Below are positions 1-13,051 of a stretch of DNA of 64,000 bases, in pieces. The DNA is from Hyperoodon ampullatus. Taxonomy: Eukaryota; Chordata; Mammalia; Artiodactyla; Ziphiidae. The notes beneath the pieces are model-generated. The model was not told the DNA's origin. It made no database searches and saw nothing but the letters and a program-made list of their open reading frames with translations. The stretch covers positions 3,844,001 through 3,908,000 of the forward strand of contig CATKHW010000008.1 in NCBI GenBank assembly GCA_949752795.1, in the 5' to 3' direction. The position numbers were made by a program, and so were the translations under genes. Position 1 is the stretch's first letter; each line of letters starts with the position of its first letter.

Positions 1-1273
1 ACCCCTGTAATCTCAATGCTCCATGGACCTTTTCATCAGAATGCTCCATGCCCTTGTCATCACAATGCTCCATGACCCTTGTCATCGCAATGTTCCAAGC
101 CCTTGTCTTCAAAATGCACCATTATATTTGTCATGACAATCCTCCATGACACTTGGTATCACAATGTTCCATGCCATTGTCATCACAATGCGCCATGCCC
201 ACTGTCATCACAATAATCCATGAAATATGTCAGACCAATGCTCCATGCCCCTGTCATCACAATGCTCCATGCCCTTGTCATCACAATGCTCCATGACCCC
301 TGTCATCACAATGCCACGTGACTCCAGTCATCACAATGCTTCATGACATTTGTCCTCACAATGGTCCATGCCCTCGTCACACAAGGCTCTGTGACCTTTG
401 TCACTACAATGCTCCATGTCCTTGTTACCTCAATGCTCCATGCCCACTGTCATCACAGTAATCCATGAAACTTGTCAGACCATTGTTCCATGCCCCTGTC
501 ATCACATTGCTCCATGCCCTTGTCATCACAATGCTCCATGACCCCTGTCAACACAGTGCTCCATTACTCCAGTCATCACAATGATTCATGTGCTTTCTCA
601 TCTCAATGGTCCATGCCCTCGTCACACAAGGCTCTGTGATCTTTGTCACCACAATGCCCCATGAAATTTTCATCACAATGCTCTGTGTCCCTTGTCATCA
701 CAATGCTCCATGCCTTTGTCAGCTCAATGCTCCATGACACATGTCATCACAATGTGCCATGGTCTTTTCATCACAATGTTCCACATCCTTTTCATCGCTA
801 TGCTCCATGAAACTTGTCATCACAATGCTCCATGCACTTCTCATGAAAATGCTCTCTCACCACATACATCACAATGTTCCATCACTAGTCATCACAATAC
901 TCGCTAACCCCTGTCATCGCAATGTTCCATGACCACTCTCATCACAGTGCTACATGCCCTTATCATCACAATGCTCCATGACCCCTGACATCACAATGTT
1001 CCATAACCCCTGTCACAAAATGCTCCATGACCCATTTCTTCACAATGTTTCATGACACCTGACACCACAATGTTCCATAACACCTGTCATCAAAATATTC
1101 CATGACCCTTTTATTCAAATTGCTCCATGCCCTTGTCATCACAATGCTCCATGAGACTTGTCATTGCAATGTTCCAAGCCCTTGTCATCAAAATGCTCCA
1201 TTACATTTGTCATTATAATTCTCAATGACACTTGGTATCACAATGCTCCATGCCATTGTCATCACAATGGACA

Positions 1274-1287
1274 ATGACATATGTCAT
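1274..1287. repeat. Recurring 14-base palindrome in a variant monomer
   Basis: ATGACATATGTCAT is a perfect palindrome. It is preceded by another dyad, CCATTGTCATCACAATGG. The same pair recurs in most HOR copies, for example near 4229, 9519, 15044, 20308, 25352, 29466 and 61389, sometimes damaged (13360). It may simply be an inherited monomer variant. Confidence 0.6.
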
Positions 1288-2589
1288 CACAATGAACCCT
1301 GACACCTGTCTTCACAATACCCCATGACCTTGTCATCACAATGTTCCATGCCCTTGTCATCACAATGCTCCATTACCTTGTCATAACAATGTTCCATGAA
1401 CCCTCTCATCACAATGCTCCATGACTCCAGTCATCACAATGCTTCATGACCTTTCTCCTCACAATGGTCCATGCCCTCGTCACACAAGGCTCTGTGACCT
1501 TTTTCACCACAATGCACCATGCCCTTGTCATCTCAATGCTCCTTGCCCACTGTCATCAAAATAATCCAGGAAACTTGTCAGACCAATGTTCCATGCCCCT
1601 GTCATCACATTGCTCCATGCCCTTGTCATCTCAATCCTCCATGACCCCTGTCATCACAATGCACCGTGACTCCAATCATAACAAAGATTCATTACCTTTG
1701 TCCTCACAAAGGTACATGCCCTCGTCACACAAGGCTCTGTGATCTTTGTCACCACAATGCTCCATGAAATGTTCATCACAATGCTCTGTGTCCCTTGTCA
1801 TCACAATGCTCCATACCCTGGTCATCACCTTGCTCCAACACCCCTGTAATCACAATGCTCCATGCCCCTTTTCATCTCAATGCTCCATGAACCCTGTCAT
1901 CACAATGCACCGTGCCCATCACCATAATATTTCATGCTATTGTCATCACAATGAAATCAAAAAGCACAATGACCTCTGTCATCAGAATGCACCAAACCCT
2001 TCTGATCACAATGTTCCATAACACTTGTCATCACAATGCCCCATGACGCTGGTCATCACAATTATCCATGGTTTTCTCATCACAATGCTCCATGATCTTT
2101 GTCATCACAATGATCCATTCCCTTTTCATCACAATGCTCCAAGACCCATGTAATCACAATGCTCCATGTCCTTGTCATCACAAAGCTCCATGACCCCTGA
2201 CATCACAATGTTCCATAACCCCTGTCACAAAATGCTCCATGACCCATTTCTTCACAATGATTCAGGACCCCTGACATCACAGTGTTCCATAACACATGTC
2301 ATCAAAATATTCCATGACACTTTTATTCAAATTGCTCCATGACCCTGTCATCACAATGCTCCCTGCCCTTCTCATCACAATGCACCACGCCCTTGTCATC
2401 AAAATGCCCCATGACATTTGTCATCACAAAGCTCCCTGACCCTTGGCATCACAACGTTCCATGCCATTGTCATCACAATGCTCAATGAAATCTCTCATCA
2501 CATTGCTCCATGCCCTTGTCATCACAATGCTCCATTACACCTGTCATAACAATGCTCCATGACCCCTGCCATCACAATGTTCCACGGCC

Positions 2590-3055
2590 TTGTCATCACA
2601 AGGCTCCATGACCCTTGTCATCACAATGCTCCAAGACCTCTGTAATCACAATTTTCCATGCCACTTTTCATCTCAATGCTCCATGAACACTGTCATCACA
2701 ATGCACCATGCCCACCATCATAATGATTCATTCTATTGTCATCACAATGAAATCAAAATGCTCCATGTCCTCTGTTATCACAATGCTCCAAACCCTTCTG
2801 ATCACAATGTTCCAAAACACTTGTCATCACATGCCCCATGACGATCGTCATCAAAATTATGCAAGGTCTTCTCATCACAATGCTCCATGACCTTTGTCAC
2901 CACAATGCTCAATGCACTTGGCATCACAATTCTCGCTGACTCTTGTCATCAGCATGCTCCTTGAACCCTGTCATGACAAGGCTCCATGCATTTTTCATCA
3001 CAATGATCCATTCCCTTTTCATCACAATGCTCCAAGACCCCTGTAATAAAAATGC
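2590..3055. repeat. HOR block, left copy of a ~2.97-kb spaced pair
   Basis: This run of variant monomers recurs about 2,974 bases downstream (5564 onward). The shared order includes a 'CACAAGGCTCC' monomer, one with 'GACCTCTGTAATCACAATT', a 'CACCATGCCCA' monomer, and an island reading AATGAAATCAAAAT. The translations of the two copies are almost identical over 80 residues, which shows conserved monomer order and phase. Nearby sequence (about 2333 against 5297) shows the same pairing with an offset about 10 bases shorter, so small indels have accumulated. The limits given are approximate. Confidence 0.75.
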
Positions 3056-5563
3056 TCCATGACCTTGTCATCACAAAGCTCCATGACACATGTCATCAGA
3101 ATGCTCCCTTGCCTTCTCATCACAATGCTCCATGCCCTTGTAATCACATTGCTTCAAAATCCCTGTAATCTCAATGCTCCATGCACCTTTTCATCAGAAT
3201 GCTCTATGCTCTTGTCATCACAATGCTCCATGACCCTTGTCATCGCAATGTTCCAAGCCCTTGTCATCAAAATGCTCCATTACATTTGTCATGATAATCC
3301 TCAATGACACTTGGTATCACAATGCTCCATGCCATTGTCATCACAATGGACAATGACATATGTCATCACAATGCTCCCTGACAACTCTCTTCACAATACT
3401 CCATGACCTTGTCATCACAATGTTCCATGCCCTTGTCATCACAATGCTCCATGCCCTTGTCATCACAATGCTCCCTGAACCCTGTCATCACAATGCTCCG
3501 TGACTCCATTCATCACAATGCTTCATGACCTTTCTCCTCACAATGGTCCATGCCCTCGTCACACAAGGCTCTGTGACCTTTGTCACCACAATTCTCCATG
3601 CCCTTGTCATCTCAATGCTCCTTGCCCACTGTCATCACAATAATCCATGAAACTTGTCAGACCAATGTTCCATGCCCCTGTCATCACATTGCTCCATGCC
3701 CTTGTCATCTCAATCCTCCATGACCCCTGTCATCACAATGCACCGTGACTCCAGTCATCACAAAGATTCATGACCTTTGTCCTCACAATGGTACATGCCC
3801 ACCTCACACAAGGCTCTGTGATGTGTGTCACCACAATGCTCCATGAAATTTTCATCACAATGCTCTCTGTCCCTTGTCATCACAATGCTCCATGCCCTTG
3901 TCATCACCTTTCTCCAACACCCCTGTAATCACAATGATCCATGTCCTTGTCATCACAAAGCTCCATGATGCATGTCATCAGAATGCTCCATTGCCTTCTC
4001 GTCACAATGCTCCATGCCCTTGTAATCACATTGCTTCAAATCCCCTGTAATCTCAATGCTCCATGCACCTTTTCATCAGAATGCTCCATGCCCTTGTCAT
4101 CACAATGGTCCATGACACTTGTCATCGCAATGTTCCAAGCTCTTGTCATCAAAATGCTCCATTACCTTTGCCATCACAATCCTCCATGACACTTGGTATC
4201 ACAATGCTCCATGCCATTGTCATCACAATGGACAATGACATATGTCATCACAATGCTCCCTGACACCTGTCTTCACAATACTCCCTGACCTTGTCATCAC
4301 AATGTTACATGCCCTTGTAATCACAATGCGCCATGCCCACTGTCATCCAAATAATCCATGAAACTTGTCAGACCAATGTTCCATGCCCCTGTCATCACAA
4401 TCCTCCATACCCTTGTCATCACAATGCTCCATGACCCCTGTCATCACAATGCTCCGTGACTCCAGTCATCACAATGCTTCCTGACATTTGTCCTCACAAT
4501 GGTCCATGCCCTCGTCACACAAGGCTCTGTGACCTTTGTCACCACAATGCTCCATGCCCTTGTCATCTCAATGCTCCATGCCCACTGTCATCACAATAAT
4601 CCATGAAACTTGTAAGACCAATGTTCCATGCCCCTGTCATCACATTGCTCCATGCCCTTGACATCACAATCCTCCATGACCCCTGTCATCACAATTAACC
4701 GTGACTCCAGTCATCAGAATGATTCATGACATTTGTCCTCACAATGGTCCAGGCCCTCATCACACAAGGCTCTGTGATCTTTGTCACCACAATGCTCCAT
4801 GAAATTTTCAACACAATGTTCTGTGTCCCTTGTCATCACAATGCTCCATGCCTTTGTCAGCATAATGCTCCATTACACTTGTCATCAAAATGCTCCATGC
4901 GCTTGTCAGCACAATGCTCCATGACACATATCATCACAATGTGCCATGCTCTTGTCATCACAATGCTCCACATCCTTTTCATCGCTATGCTCCATAAAAC
5001 TTGTCATCACAATACTCCACGCACTTCTCATCAAAATGCTCTCTCACCAGATGTATCACAATATTCCATCACTAGTCATCACAATACCCCATCACACCTG
5101 TAATCACAATGTTCCATGACCACTGTCATCACAGTGCTCCATGCCCTTATCATCACAATGCTCCATGACCCCTGACATCACAATGTTCCATAACCCCTGT
5201 TACAAAATGCTCCATGACCCATTTCATCACAATGCTTCATGACCCCAGACATCACAATGTTCCATAACCACTGTCATCAAAATATTCCATGAACTTTTAT
5301 TCAAATTGCTCCATGACCCTGTCATCACAATGCTCCCTGCTCTTCTCATCACAATGGACCACGCCCTTGTCATCAAAATGCCCCATGACATTTGTCATCA
5401 CAAAGCTCCATGACCCTTGGCATCACAATGCTCCATGCCATTGTCATCACAATGCTCAATGAAATCTCTCATCACATTTCTCCATGCCCTTGTCATCACA
5501 ATGCTCCATTACACCTGTCATAACAATGCTCCATGACACCTGCCATCACAATGTTCCACGGCC

Positions 5564-6030
5564 TTGTCATCACAAGGCTCCGTGACCCTTGTCATCACAA
5601 TGCTCCAAGACCTCTGTAATCACAATTCTCCATGCCACTTTTCATCTCAATGCTCCATGAACACTGTCATCACAATGCACCATGCACATCATCATAATGA
5701 TTCATGCTATTGTCATCACAATGAAATCAAAATTCTCCATGTCCTCTGTCATCACAATCCTCCAAAACCTTCTGATCACAATGTTCCAAAACACTTGTCA
5801 TCACATGCCCCATGACGCTCGACATCACAATTATGCAAGGTCTTCTCATCACAATGCTCCATGACCTTTATCACCACAATGCTCAATGCACTTGGCATCA
5901 CAATGCTCGCTGACACTTGTCATGAGTATGCTCCTTGAACACTGTCATGACAAGGCTCCATGCCTTTTTCATCACAATGATCCATTCCCTTTTCATCACA
6001 ATGCTCCAAGACCACTGTTATCAAAATGCT
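5564..6030. repeat. HOR block, right copy of the ~2.97-kb spaced pair
   Basis: This is the partner of the block beginning at 2590. It keeps the same sequence of diagnostic variants, including the AATGAAATCAAAAT island and the 'AACACTTGTCATCACATGCCCC' monomer in which two bases of CACAATGC are missing. Sharing such a rare deletion in both copies argues for duplication of the whole block, not chance similarity of monomers. Edges are approximate. Confidence 0.75.
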
Positions 6031-8580
6031 CCATGACTCCAATCATCACAATGCTTCATGACATTTGTCATAACAATGATCCATGACCTCATCACACAAA
6101 GCTCACTGCCTTTGTAATCACAAAGATCCATGACACATGTCATCAGAATGCTCCATGGCCTTCCCATCACAATGCTCAATGTCCTTGTCATCACAATGCT
6201 CCAGGACCCCTGTAATCACAGTGCTCCATGCCCCAATTCATCAAAATGCTCCATGAGACTTGTCATCACAAGGCTCCATGGTCTTTTCATCACACTGCTC
6301 CAGGACCTTGTCATCACAACGCTCCATTCTCTTGTCATCACAATGCTCCTTGAACACTCTCATCACAATACCCCATGAACATTTTCAGGCCAATGCTCCA
6401 TCACCTTCTAATCACAATGCTCCATTACCCTTGTCATCACAATTCTCCAAGAACCCTGTAAAAACAATGCTCCATGTCCTTGTCATCACAAAGCTCCATG
6501 ACGCATGTCATCAAAATGCTCCATTGCCTTCTCATCACAATGCTCCATGCCCTTGTAATCACATTGCTTCAAAACCCCTGTAATCTCAATGCTCCATGCA
6601 CATTTTCATCAGAATGCTCCATGCCCTTTTCATCACAATGCTCCATGACCCTTGTCATCGCAATGTTCCAAGCCCTTGTCTTCAAAATGCTCCATTACAT
6701 TTGTCATGATAATCCTCAATGACACTTGGTATCACAATGTTCCATGCCATTCTTATCACAATGGACAATGACATATGTCATCACAATGCTCCCTGACACC
6801 TGTCTTCACAATATTCCATCACCTTCTCATCACACTGCTCCATGACCTTTGTCACCACAATGCTCAATACACTTGACATCAAAATGCTCGCTGACACTTG
6901 TCATCAGTATGCTCCTTGAACACTGTCATGACAAGGCTCCATGCCTTTTTCATCACAATGCTCCATGCCCTTGTCATCACAATGCTCCATGACCACTGTC
7001 ATCACAATAATCCATGAAACTTGTCAGACCAATATTCCATGCCCCTGTCTTCACATTGCTCCATGCCCTTATCACCACAATGCTCCATGACACCTGACAT
7101 CACAATGTTCCATAACCCCTGTAATCAAAATGCTCCATGACCCTTTTCATTACAAACCTCCATGACCACTGACATCACAATGTTCTATAACCCCTGTCAT
7201 CAAAATATTCCATGACCCTTTTCATCAAATTGCTCCATGACACTGTCATCACAATGCTCCCTGCCCTTCTCATCACTATGCACCACGCCCTTGTCATCAA
7301 AATGCTCCATGACCTTTGTCATCACAATGTCCATGACCCTTGTCATCACAATGCTCCACTCCATTGTCATCACAATGCTCCATGAACCCTCTCATCACAT
7401 TGCTCCATGCAATTGTCATTACAATCCTGCATGATCTATGAATCACAGTGTTCCATGCCCTTGTCATCACAATGCTCCGTTCCCACTCTCATCACAATAA
7501 TCCATGAAAATTTTCAGACCAATGCCCCATTCCCTTGTCATCACAAAACTCCATTACCCGTGTCATAACAATGCTCCATGACCCCTGCCATCACAAGGTT
7601 CCACGGCCTTGTCATCATAAGCCTCGATGACCCGTGTAATCAAAATGCTCCAAGACCACTGTAATCACAATGCTCCATGCCCTTGTCATCACAAAGCTCC
7701 ATGACGCATGTCATCAGAATGCTCCATGGCCTTCTCATCACAATGATCCTTGCCCATGTAATCACAATGTTCCAACAACACTGTAATGACAATGCTCCAT
7801 GCCCCTTTTAATCTCAATGCACCATGAACCCTGTCATCACAATGCACCGTGCCCATCACCATAATATTTCATGCTATTGTCATCACAATGAAATCAAAAT
7901 GCTCAATGACCTCAGTCATCACAATGCACCAAACCCATCTGATCAAAATGTTCCATAACACTTTTCATCACAATATCCCATGACGCTGGTCATCACAATG
8001 ATCCATGGAATTTTCATCACAGTGCTCCAAGACCCCTGTAATCACAATGCTCCATGTGCTTGTCATCACAAAGCTCCATGACGCATGTCATCAGAATGCT
8101 CCATTGCCTTCTCATCACAATGCTCCATGCCCTTGTCATCACAATGCTTCAAAACCCCTGTAATCACAATGCTCCATGCACCTTTTCATCAAAATGCTCC
8201 ATGACCCTTTTCATCAAAATGCTCCATGACCCTTGACATCGCAATGTTACATAACCAATGTCATCAAAATGTTCCATGACACTTTTCATCAATTTGCTCC
8301 ATGACCCTGTCATCACAATGCTCCCTGCCTTTCTCATCACAATGCACCACAACCTTGTCATCAAAATGCTCCATGACCTTTGTCATCACAAAGCTCCATG
8401 ACACTTGGCATCACAATGCTCCATTCCATTTCATCTCAATGCTACATGAAACCTCTCATCACATTGCTCCATGCCCTTGTCAGCAAAATTCTCCATGACA
8501 CTTGTCATCACAAAGCTCGATACTCTTCTAATCACAATGCTCCATGCCCTTGTCATTACAATGCTCCATGACACATGTAT

Positions 8581-10390
8581 CACAGTGTTCTGTGCCCTAG
8601 TCATCACAATGCTCCACGCCGAATCTCATCACAAAAATCCATGAAATTTTCAGAACAATGTTCCATGCACTTGTCATCAAAATGCTCCATTATCCCTGTC
8701 ATAACAATGCTCCATGACCCCTGCCATCACAATGTTCCACGGTCTTGTCATCCAAGGCTCCATGGCCCTTGTCATCACAATGCTCCAAGACCCCTTTAAT
8801 CACAATGCTCCATGCCCTTGTCTTCACAAAGATCCATGACACATGTCATCAGAATGCTCCATGGAATTCTCATCACAATGCTCCATGCCCTTGTAATCAC
8901 AATGCTCCAAGACCCCTGTAATCACAATGCTCCATGCCCCTATTCATCAGAATGCTCGATGAGACTTGTCATCACAAGACTCCATGGTTTTCTCATCGCA
9001 CTGCTCCAGGAAATTGTCATCAAAATTCTCCATTCCCTTGTCATCACAATGCTCCTTGACCCCTGTCATCACAATACGCCATGAACATTTTCAGCCCAAT
9101 GCTCCATGACCTTCCATTCACAATGCTCCATGACCCCTCTTATCACAATGCTCCATGTCCCATGTCATCACAATTCTCCACGTCTTTGTCATAACAATGC
9201 TCCATGACACTTCTTATCACAATGTTACATGATCTTGTCATCACAATTCTCCATGCACTTGTCATTGCAATGCTCTATGACTCCTCTTATAGCAAGCTCC
9301 ATGCGTTTGTCATCACAATGCTTCACAACGTTGTCATCAAAATTCTCATTGGCCCTTGTCATCACAATGCTCCATGCCCTTGTCATCACAATGCTCCATG
9401 ACCATTGTCATCACAATGTCCGAAGCCCTTGTGATCAAGATGTTTCATTACCTTTGTCATCTCAATCGTCCATGACACTTGGTATCACAATGCTCCATGC
9501 CATTGTCATCACAATGGACAATGACATATGTCTTCACAATGTTCCCTGACACCTCTCTTCACAATACTCCATGACCTTGTCATCACAATGTTCCATGCCC
9601 TTGTCAGCACAATGCGCCATGCCAACTGTCATCACAATAATCCATGAAACTTGTCAGACCAATGTTCCATGCCCCTCTCATCACAATGCTACATGCCCTT
9701 GTCATCACAATGCTCCATGACCCCTGTCATCACAATGCTCCGTGACTCTAGTCATCACAATGCTTCATGGCATTTGTCATCACAATGGTCCATGCCTTCG
9801 TCACACATGGCTCTGTGACCTTTGTCACCACAATGCTCCATGCCCTTGTCATCACAAATCTCCATGACGCATGTCTTAGAATGCTCCATTGCCTTCTTAT
9901 CACAATGCTCCTTGCCCTTTTCATCATAATGCTTCAAAACCCCTCTAATCACAATGCTCCATGCACCTTTTCATCAGAATGCTCCATGACAATTTTCAGC
10001 AAAATGCTCCATGACCCTTTTCATCAAAATGCTCCATGACCTCTGACATCACAATGTTCCATAACCCCTGTCATCAAAATGTTCCATGACACTTTTCATC
10101 AATTTGCTTCATGACCATGTCATCACAATGCTCCGGGCCCTTCTCATCACAATGCACCACGACATTGTCATCAAAATGCTCCATGACCTTTGTCATCAGA
10201 AAGCTCCATGACCCTTGGCATCACAATGCTCCATGCCATTTCATCACAATGCTACATGAAACCTCTCATCACATTGCTCCATGCCCTCGTCAGCACAATG
10301 ATCAATGACGCTTGTCATCACAATGCTTGATACTCTTCTCATCACAATGCTCCATGCCCTTTTCATTACAATCTCCCATGACACATGTAT
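8581..10390. repeat. HOR unit, 1,810 bases
   Basis: Bounded by successive copies of a landmark (ATCACAGTGTTCCGTGCCCTAG and relatives) followed by monomers reading 'GAATCTCATCACAATAATCC' and 'GAAATTTTCAGAC'. The unit also carries a 'CTTCACNACGTTGTCATCAAAATT' variant at about 9321 and a 'GGACAATGACATATGTCATC' variant. The landmark recurs at 10391, 12283, 14203, 15890, 19466, 21029, 23705, 24585, 26199 and 28625. Confidence 0.7.
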
Positions 10391-12282
10391 CACAGTGTTC
10401 CATGCCCTAGTCAGCACAATGCTCCATGCCGAATCTCATCACAATAATCCATGAAATTTTCAGACTAATGTTCCATGCCCTTGTCATCACAATGGTCCTT
10501 TACCCCTGTCATAACAATGCTCCATGACCCATGCCATCACAATGTCCCACGGCCTTGTCATCCAAGGCTCAAAGACCCTTGTCATCACAGTGCTCAGAGA
10601 CCCCTGTAATCACAATTTTCCATGCCCTTGTCGTCAAAAATATTCATGACGCATGTTATCAGAATGTTACATGGCCTTCTCATCACAATGCTCCATGCCC
10701 TTGTCATCACAATGATCCAAGACCCCTGTAATCACAATGCTCCATACCCCTTGTCATTACAGTGCTCCATGTCGCTCGTCATCACAATTATCCGTGATCT
10801 TCTCATCACAATGCTCCACGGTCTTGCCATCACAATGCTCCATGCCCTTGTCATCACAATGCTCCATGACGCCTGTCATCACAATGCTCCGTGAAGCCAG
10901 TCATCACAATTCTTCATGACTTTGTCATCACAATGGTCCATGCCCTCGTCACACAATGCTCTGTGACCTTTGTCACCACAATGCTCCATGCCCTTGTCAT
11001 CACAATGCTCCATGCCCACTGTCATCACAATAATCCATGAAACTTGTCAGACCAATGATCCATGACCTCTTCACACAAGGCTCTGTGCTCTTTGTCACCA
11101 CAATGCTCCATGAACTTTTCATCACAATGCTCTTTGCCCCTTGTCATCACGATGCTCCATGCCTTTGTCAGCACAATGCTCCATGACCCTTGTCATCACA
11201 ATGCTCCAAGACCCCTGTAATCACAATGCTCTATGCATTTGTCAACACAAAGCTCCATGACGCATGTCGTCAGAATGCTCCATGGCTTTCTCATCACAGT
11301 GCTCCATGCCCTTATTGTCACAATGCCCCAACATCCCTGTAATCACAATGCTCCATGCCCTTTTTCATCTCATGCTCCATGAATCCTGTCATCACAATGC
11401 CCCGTGCCCATCACCATAATATTTCCTGCTATTGTCATCACAATGAAATCAAACTGCTCAATGACCTCTGTCATCACAATGCACCAAACCCTTCTGATCA
11501 CAATGTTCCATAACACTTGTCATCACAATGCCTCATGAGGCTGGTCATCACAATTATCAATGGTCTTCTCATCACAATGCTCCATGACATTTGCCATCGC
11601 AATGCTCAATACACTTATCATCACAATGCTCCCGGACACTTATCATCAGTATGCTCCTTGAACAGTGTCATGACAAGGCTCCATGCATTTTTCATCACAA
11701 TGATCAATTCCATTTCCATCACAATGCTCCAAGACACCTGTAATTACAATGTTCCATGTCCTTGTCATCACAAAGCTCCATGACGCATGTCATAAGAATG
11801 CTCCATTGCCTTCTCATCAAAATGCTCCATGCCCTTGTCCTCACAATGCTTCAAAATCCGTGTAATCACAATTCTCCATGCACCTTTTCATCAGAATGCT
11901 CCATGACCCTTTTCATCAAAATGCTCCATGACCCCTGACATCACAATGTTCCATAACCCCTGTAATCAAAATGTTCCATGACACTTTTCATCAATTTGCT
12001 CCATGATCCTGTCATCACAATGCTCCCTGCCCTTCTCATCACAATGCACCACGACCTTGTCATAAAAATGCTCCATGACCTTTGTCATCACAAAGATCCA
12101 TGACACTTGGCATCAAAATGCTCCATGCAGTTTCATCACAATGCTGCATGAAACCTCTCATCACATTGCACCATGCCCTTTTCAGCAGAATCCTTCATGA
12201 CGCTTGTCATCACAATGCTCGATACTCTTGTCATCACAATGCTCCATGCCCTTGTCATTACAATACTCCATGACGCATGTAT
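10391..12282. repeat. HOR unit, 1,892 bases
   Basis: Landmark-to-landmark interval. It contains an AATGAAATCAAACTG island near 11442 that the neighbouring 1.69-kb units lack, so it looks like a unit enlarged by monomers of a second HOR type. Confidence 0.6.
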
Positions 12283-12802
12283 CACAGTGTTCCGTGCCCT
12301 AGTCATCACAATGCTCCATGACGAATCTCATCACAATAATCCACGAAATTTTCATACCAATGTTCCATGCCCTTGTCATCACAATGCTCCCTTACCACTG
12401 TCATAACAATGCGTCATGACCCCTGCCATCACAATGTTCCATGGCCTTGTCATCCAAGGCTCCATGACCTTGGTCATCACAGTGCTCCAAGACGTCTGTA
12501 ATCACAATGATCCATGCCCTTGTCGTCACAATGATTCATGATGCATGTCATCAGAATGCTCCATGGCCTTCTCATGAAAATTCTCCATTCTCTTGTCATC
12601 ACAATGCTCCAAGACCCCTGTAATCACAATGCTCCATGCGCCTTGTCATTACAGTGCTCCATGATGCTCGTCATCACAATTATCCGTGATCTTCTCATCA
12701 CAATGCTTCACTGTCTTGCAATCACAGTGCTCCATGCCCTGGTCATCACAATGCTCCATGTCCCATGTCATCACAATTCTCCACGTCCTTGTCATCACAA
12801 TT

Positions 12803-12817
12803 CTCCATGACACTTCT
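12803..12817. repeat. Target-site duplication, left copy
   Basis: CTCCATGACACTTCT lies directly before the A and T-run of the inserted SINE. The same 15 bases follow the other end of the SINE. Uninterrupted HOR copies (for example near 14724) have this sequence once, followed by TATCACAATGTTACATG, so the empty-site structure is visible in the same window. Confidence 0.95.
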
Positions 12818-12971
12818 ATTTTTTTTTTTTTTTTTTTTTTTTTTTGTGGTATGCGGGCCTCTCACTGTTGTGGCCTCTCCCGTTGCGGAGCACAGGCTCC
12901 GGATGCGCAGGCTCAGCAGCCATGGCTCACGGGCCCAGCCGCTCCGCGGCATATGGGATCCTCCCAGACCG

Positions 12972-12982
12972 GGGCACGAACC
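12972..12982 (-). promoter_or_regulatory. SINE pol III B box
   Basis: The minus strand reads GGTTCGTGCCC, matching GGTTCRANNCC except for T in place of A at the seventh position. It lies about 32 bases downstream of the A box, a normal tRNA-like spacing. Confidence 0.8.
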
Positions 12983-13014
12983 CGTATCCCCTGCATCGGC
13001 AGGCGGACTCTCAA

Positions 13015-13025
13015 CCACTGCGCCA
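13015..13025 (-). promoter_or_regulatory. SINE pol III A box
   Basis: The minus strand reads TGGCGCAGTGG, which fits the A-box pattern TRGYNNANNNG at every fixed position. It lies 12 bases inside the SINE 5' end, the expected place for a tRNA-type internal promoter. Confidence 0.85.
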
Positions 13026-13036
13026 CCAGGGAGGCC

Positions 13037-13051
13037 CTCCATGACACTTCT
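13037..13051. repeat. Target-site duplication, right copy
   Basis: CTCCATGACACTTCT, identical to 12803-12817, followed by the expected satellite continuation (TATCACAATGTTACATG). Confidence 0.95.

Larger units (their letters stand above)
12819..13036 (-). mobile_element. CHR-type tRNA-derived SINE, minus strand
   Basis: A 218-base insertion unlike the surrounding satellite. On the + strand it begins with 27 uninterrupted T (12819-12845), the poly(A) tail of a minus-strand element. The body runs to 13036, where the minus strand starts GGCCTCCCTGGTGGCGCAG. The tRNA-related head has RNA polymerase III A and B boxes. The tail half ends in AGGCCCGCATACCAC before the A-run. From memory this closely matches the CHR-2 class of cetacean/hippopotamus SINEs, ultimately tRNA-Glu-like. 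Perfect flanking duplications and a long pure A-tail suggest a fairly recent L1-mediated insertion. It encodes no protein; the open frames crossing it are accidental. Family assignment is from memory; the SINE nature is certain. Confidence 0.93.

Noticed and set aside
9204..9401. Cys/His-rich repeat peptides (CPCHHNAP-like) that look superficially like zinc-binding repeats.
   Set aside because: The spacing comes from the monomer length; there is no zinc-finger spacing or linker, and the overlapping frames are equally open.
12960..13036. A tRNA gene on the minus strand, because of A and B boxes.
   Set aside because: The sequence is the tRNA-related head of a SINE with flanking duplications and an A-tail. 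The cloverleaf is not preserved.
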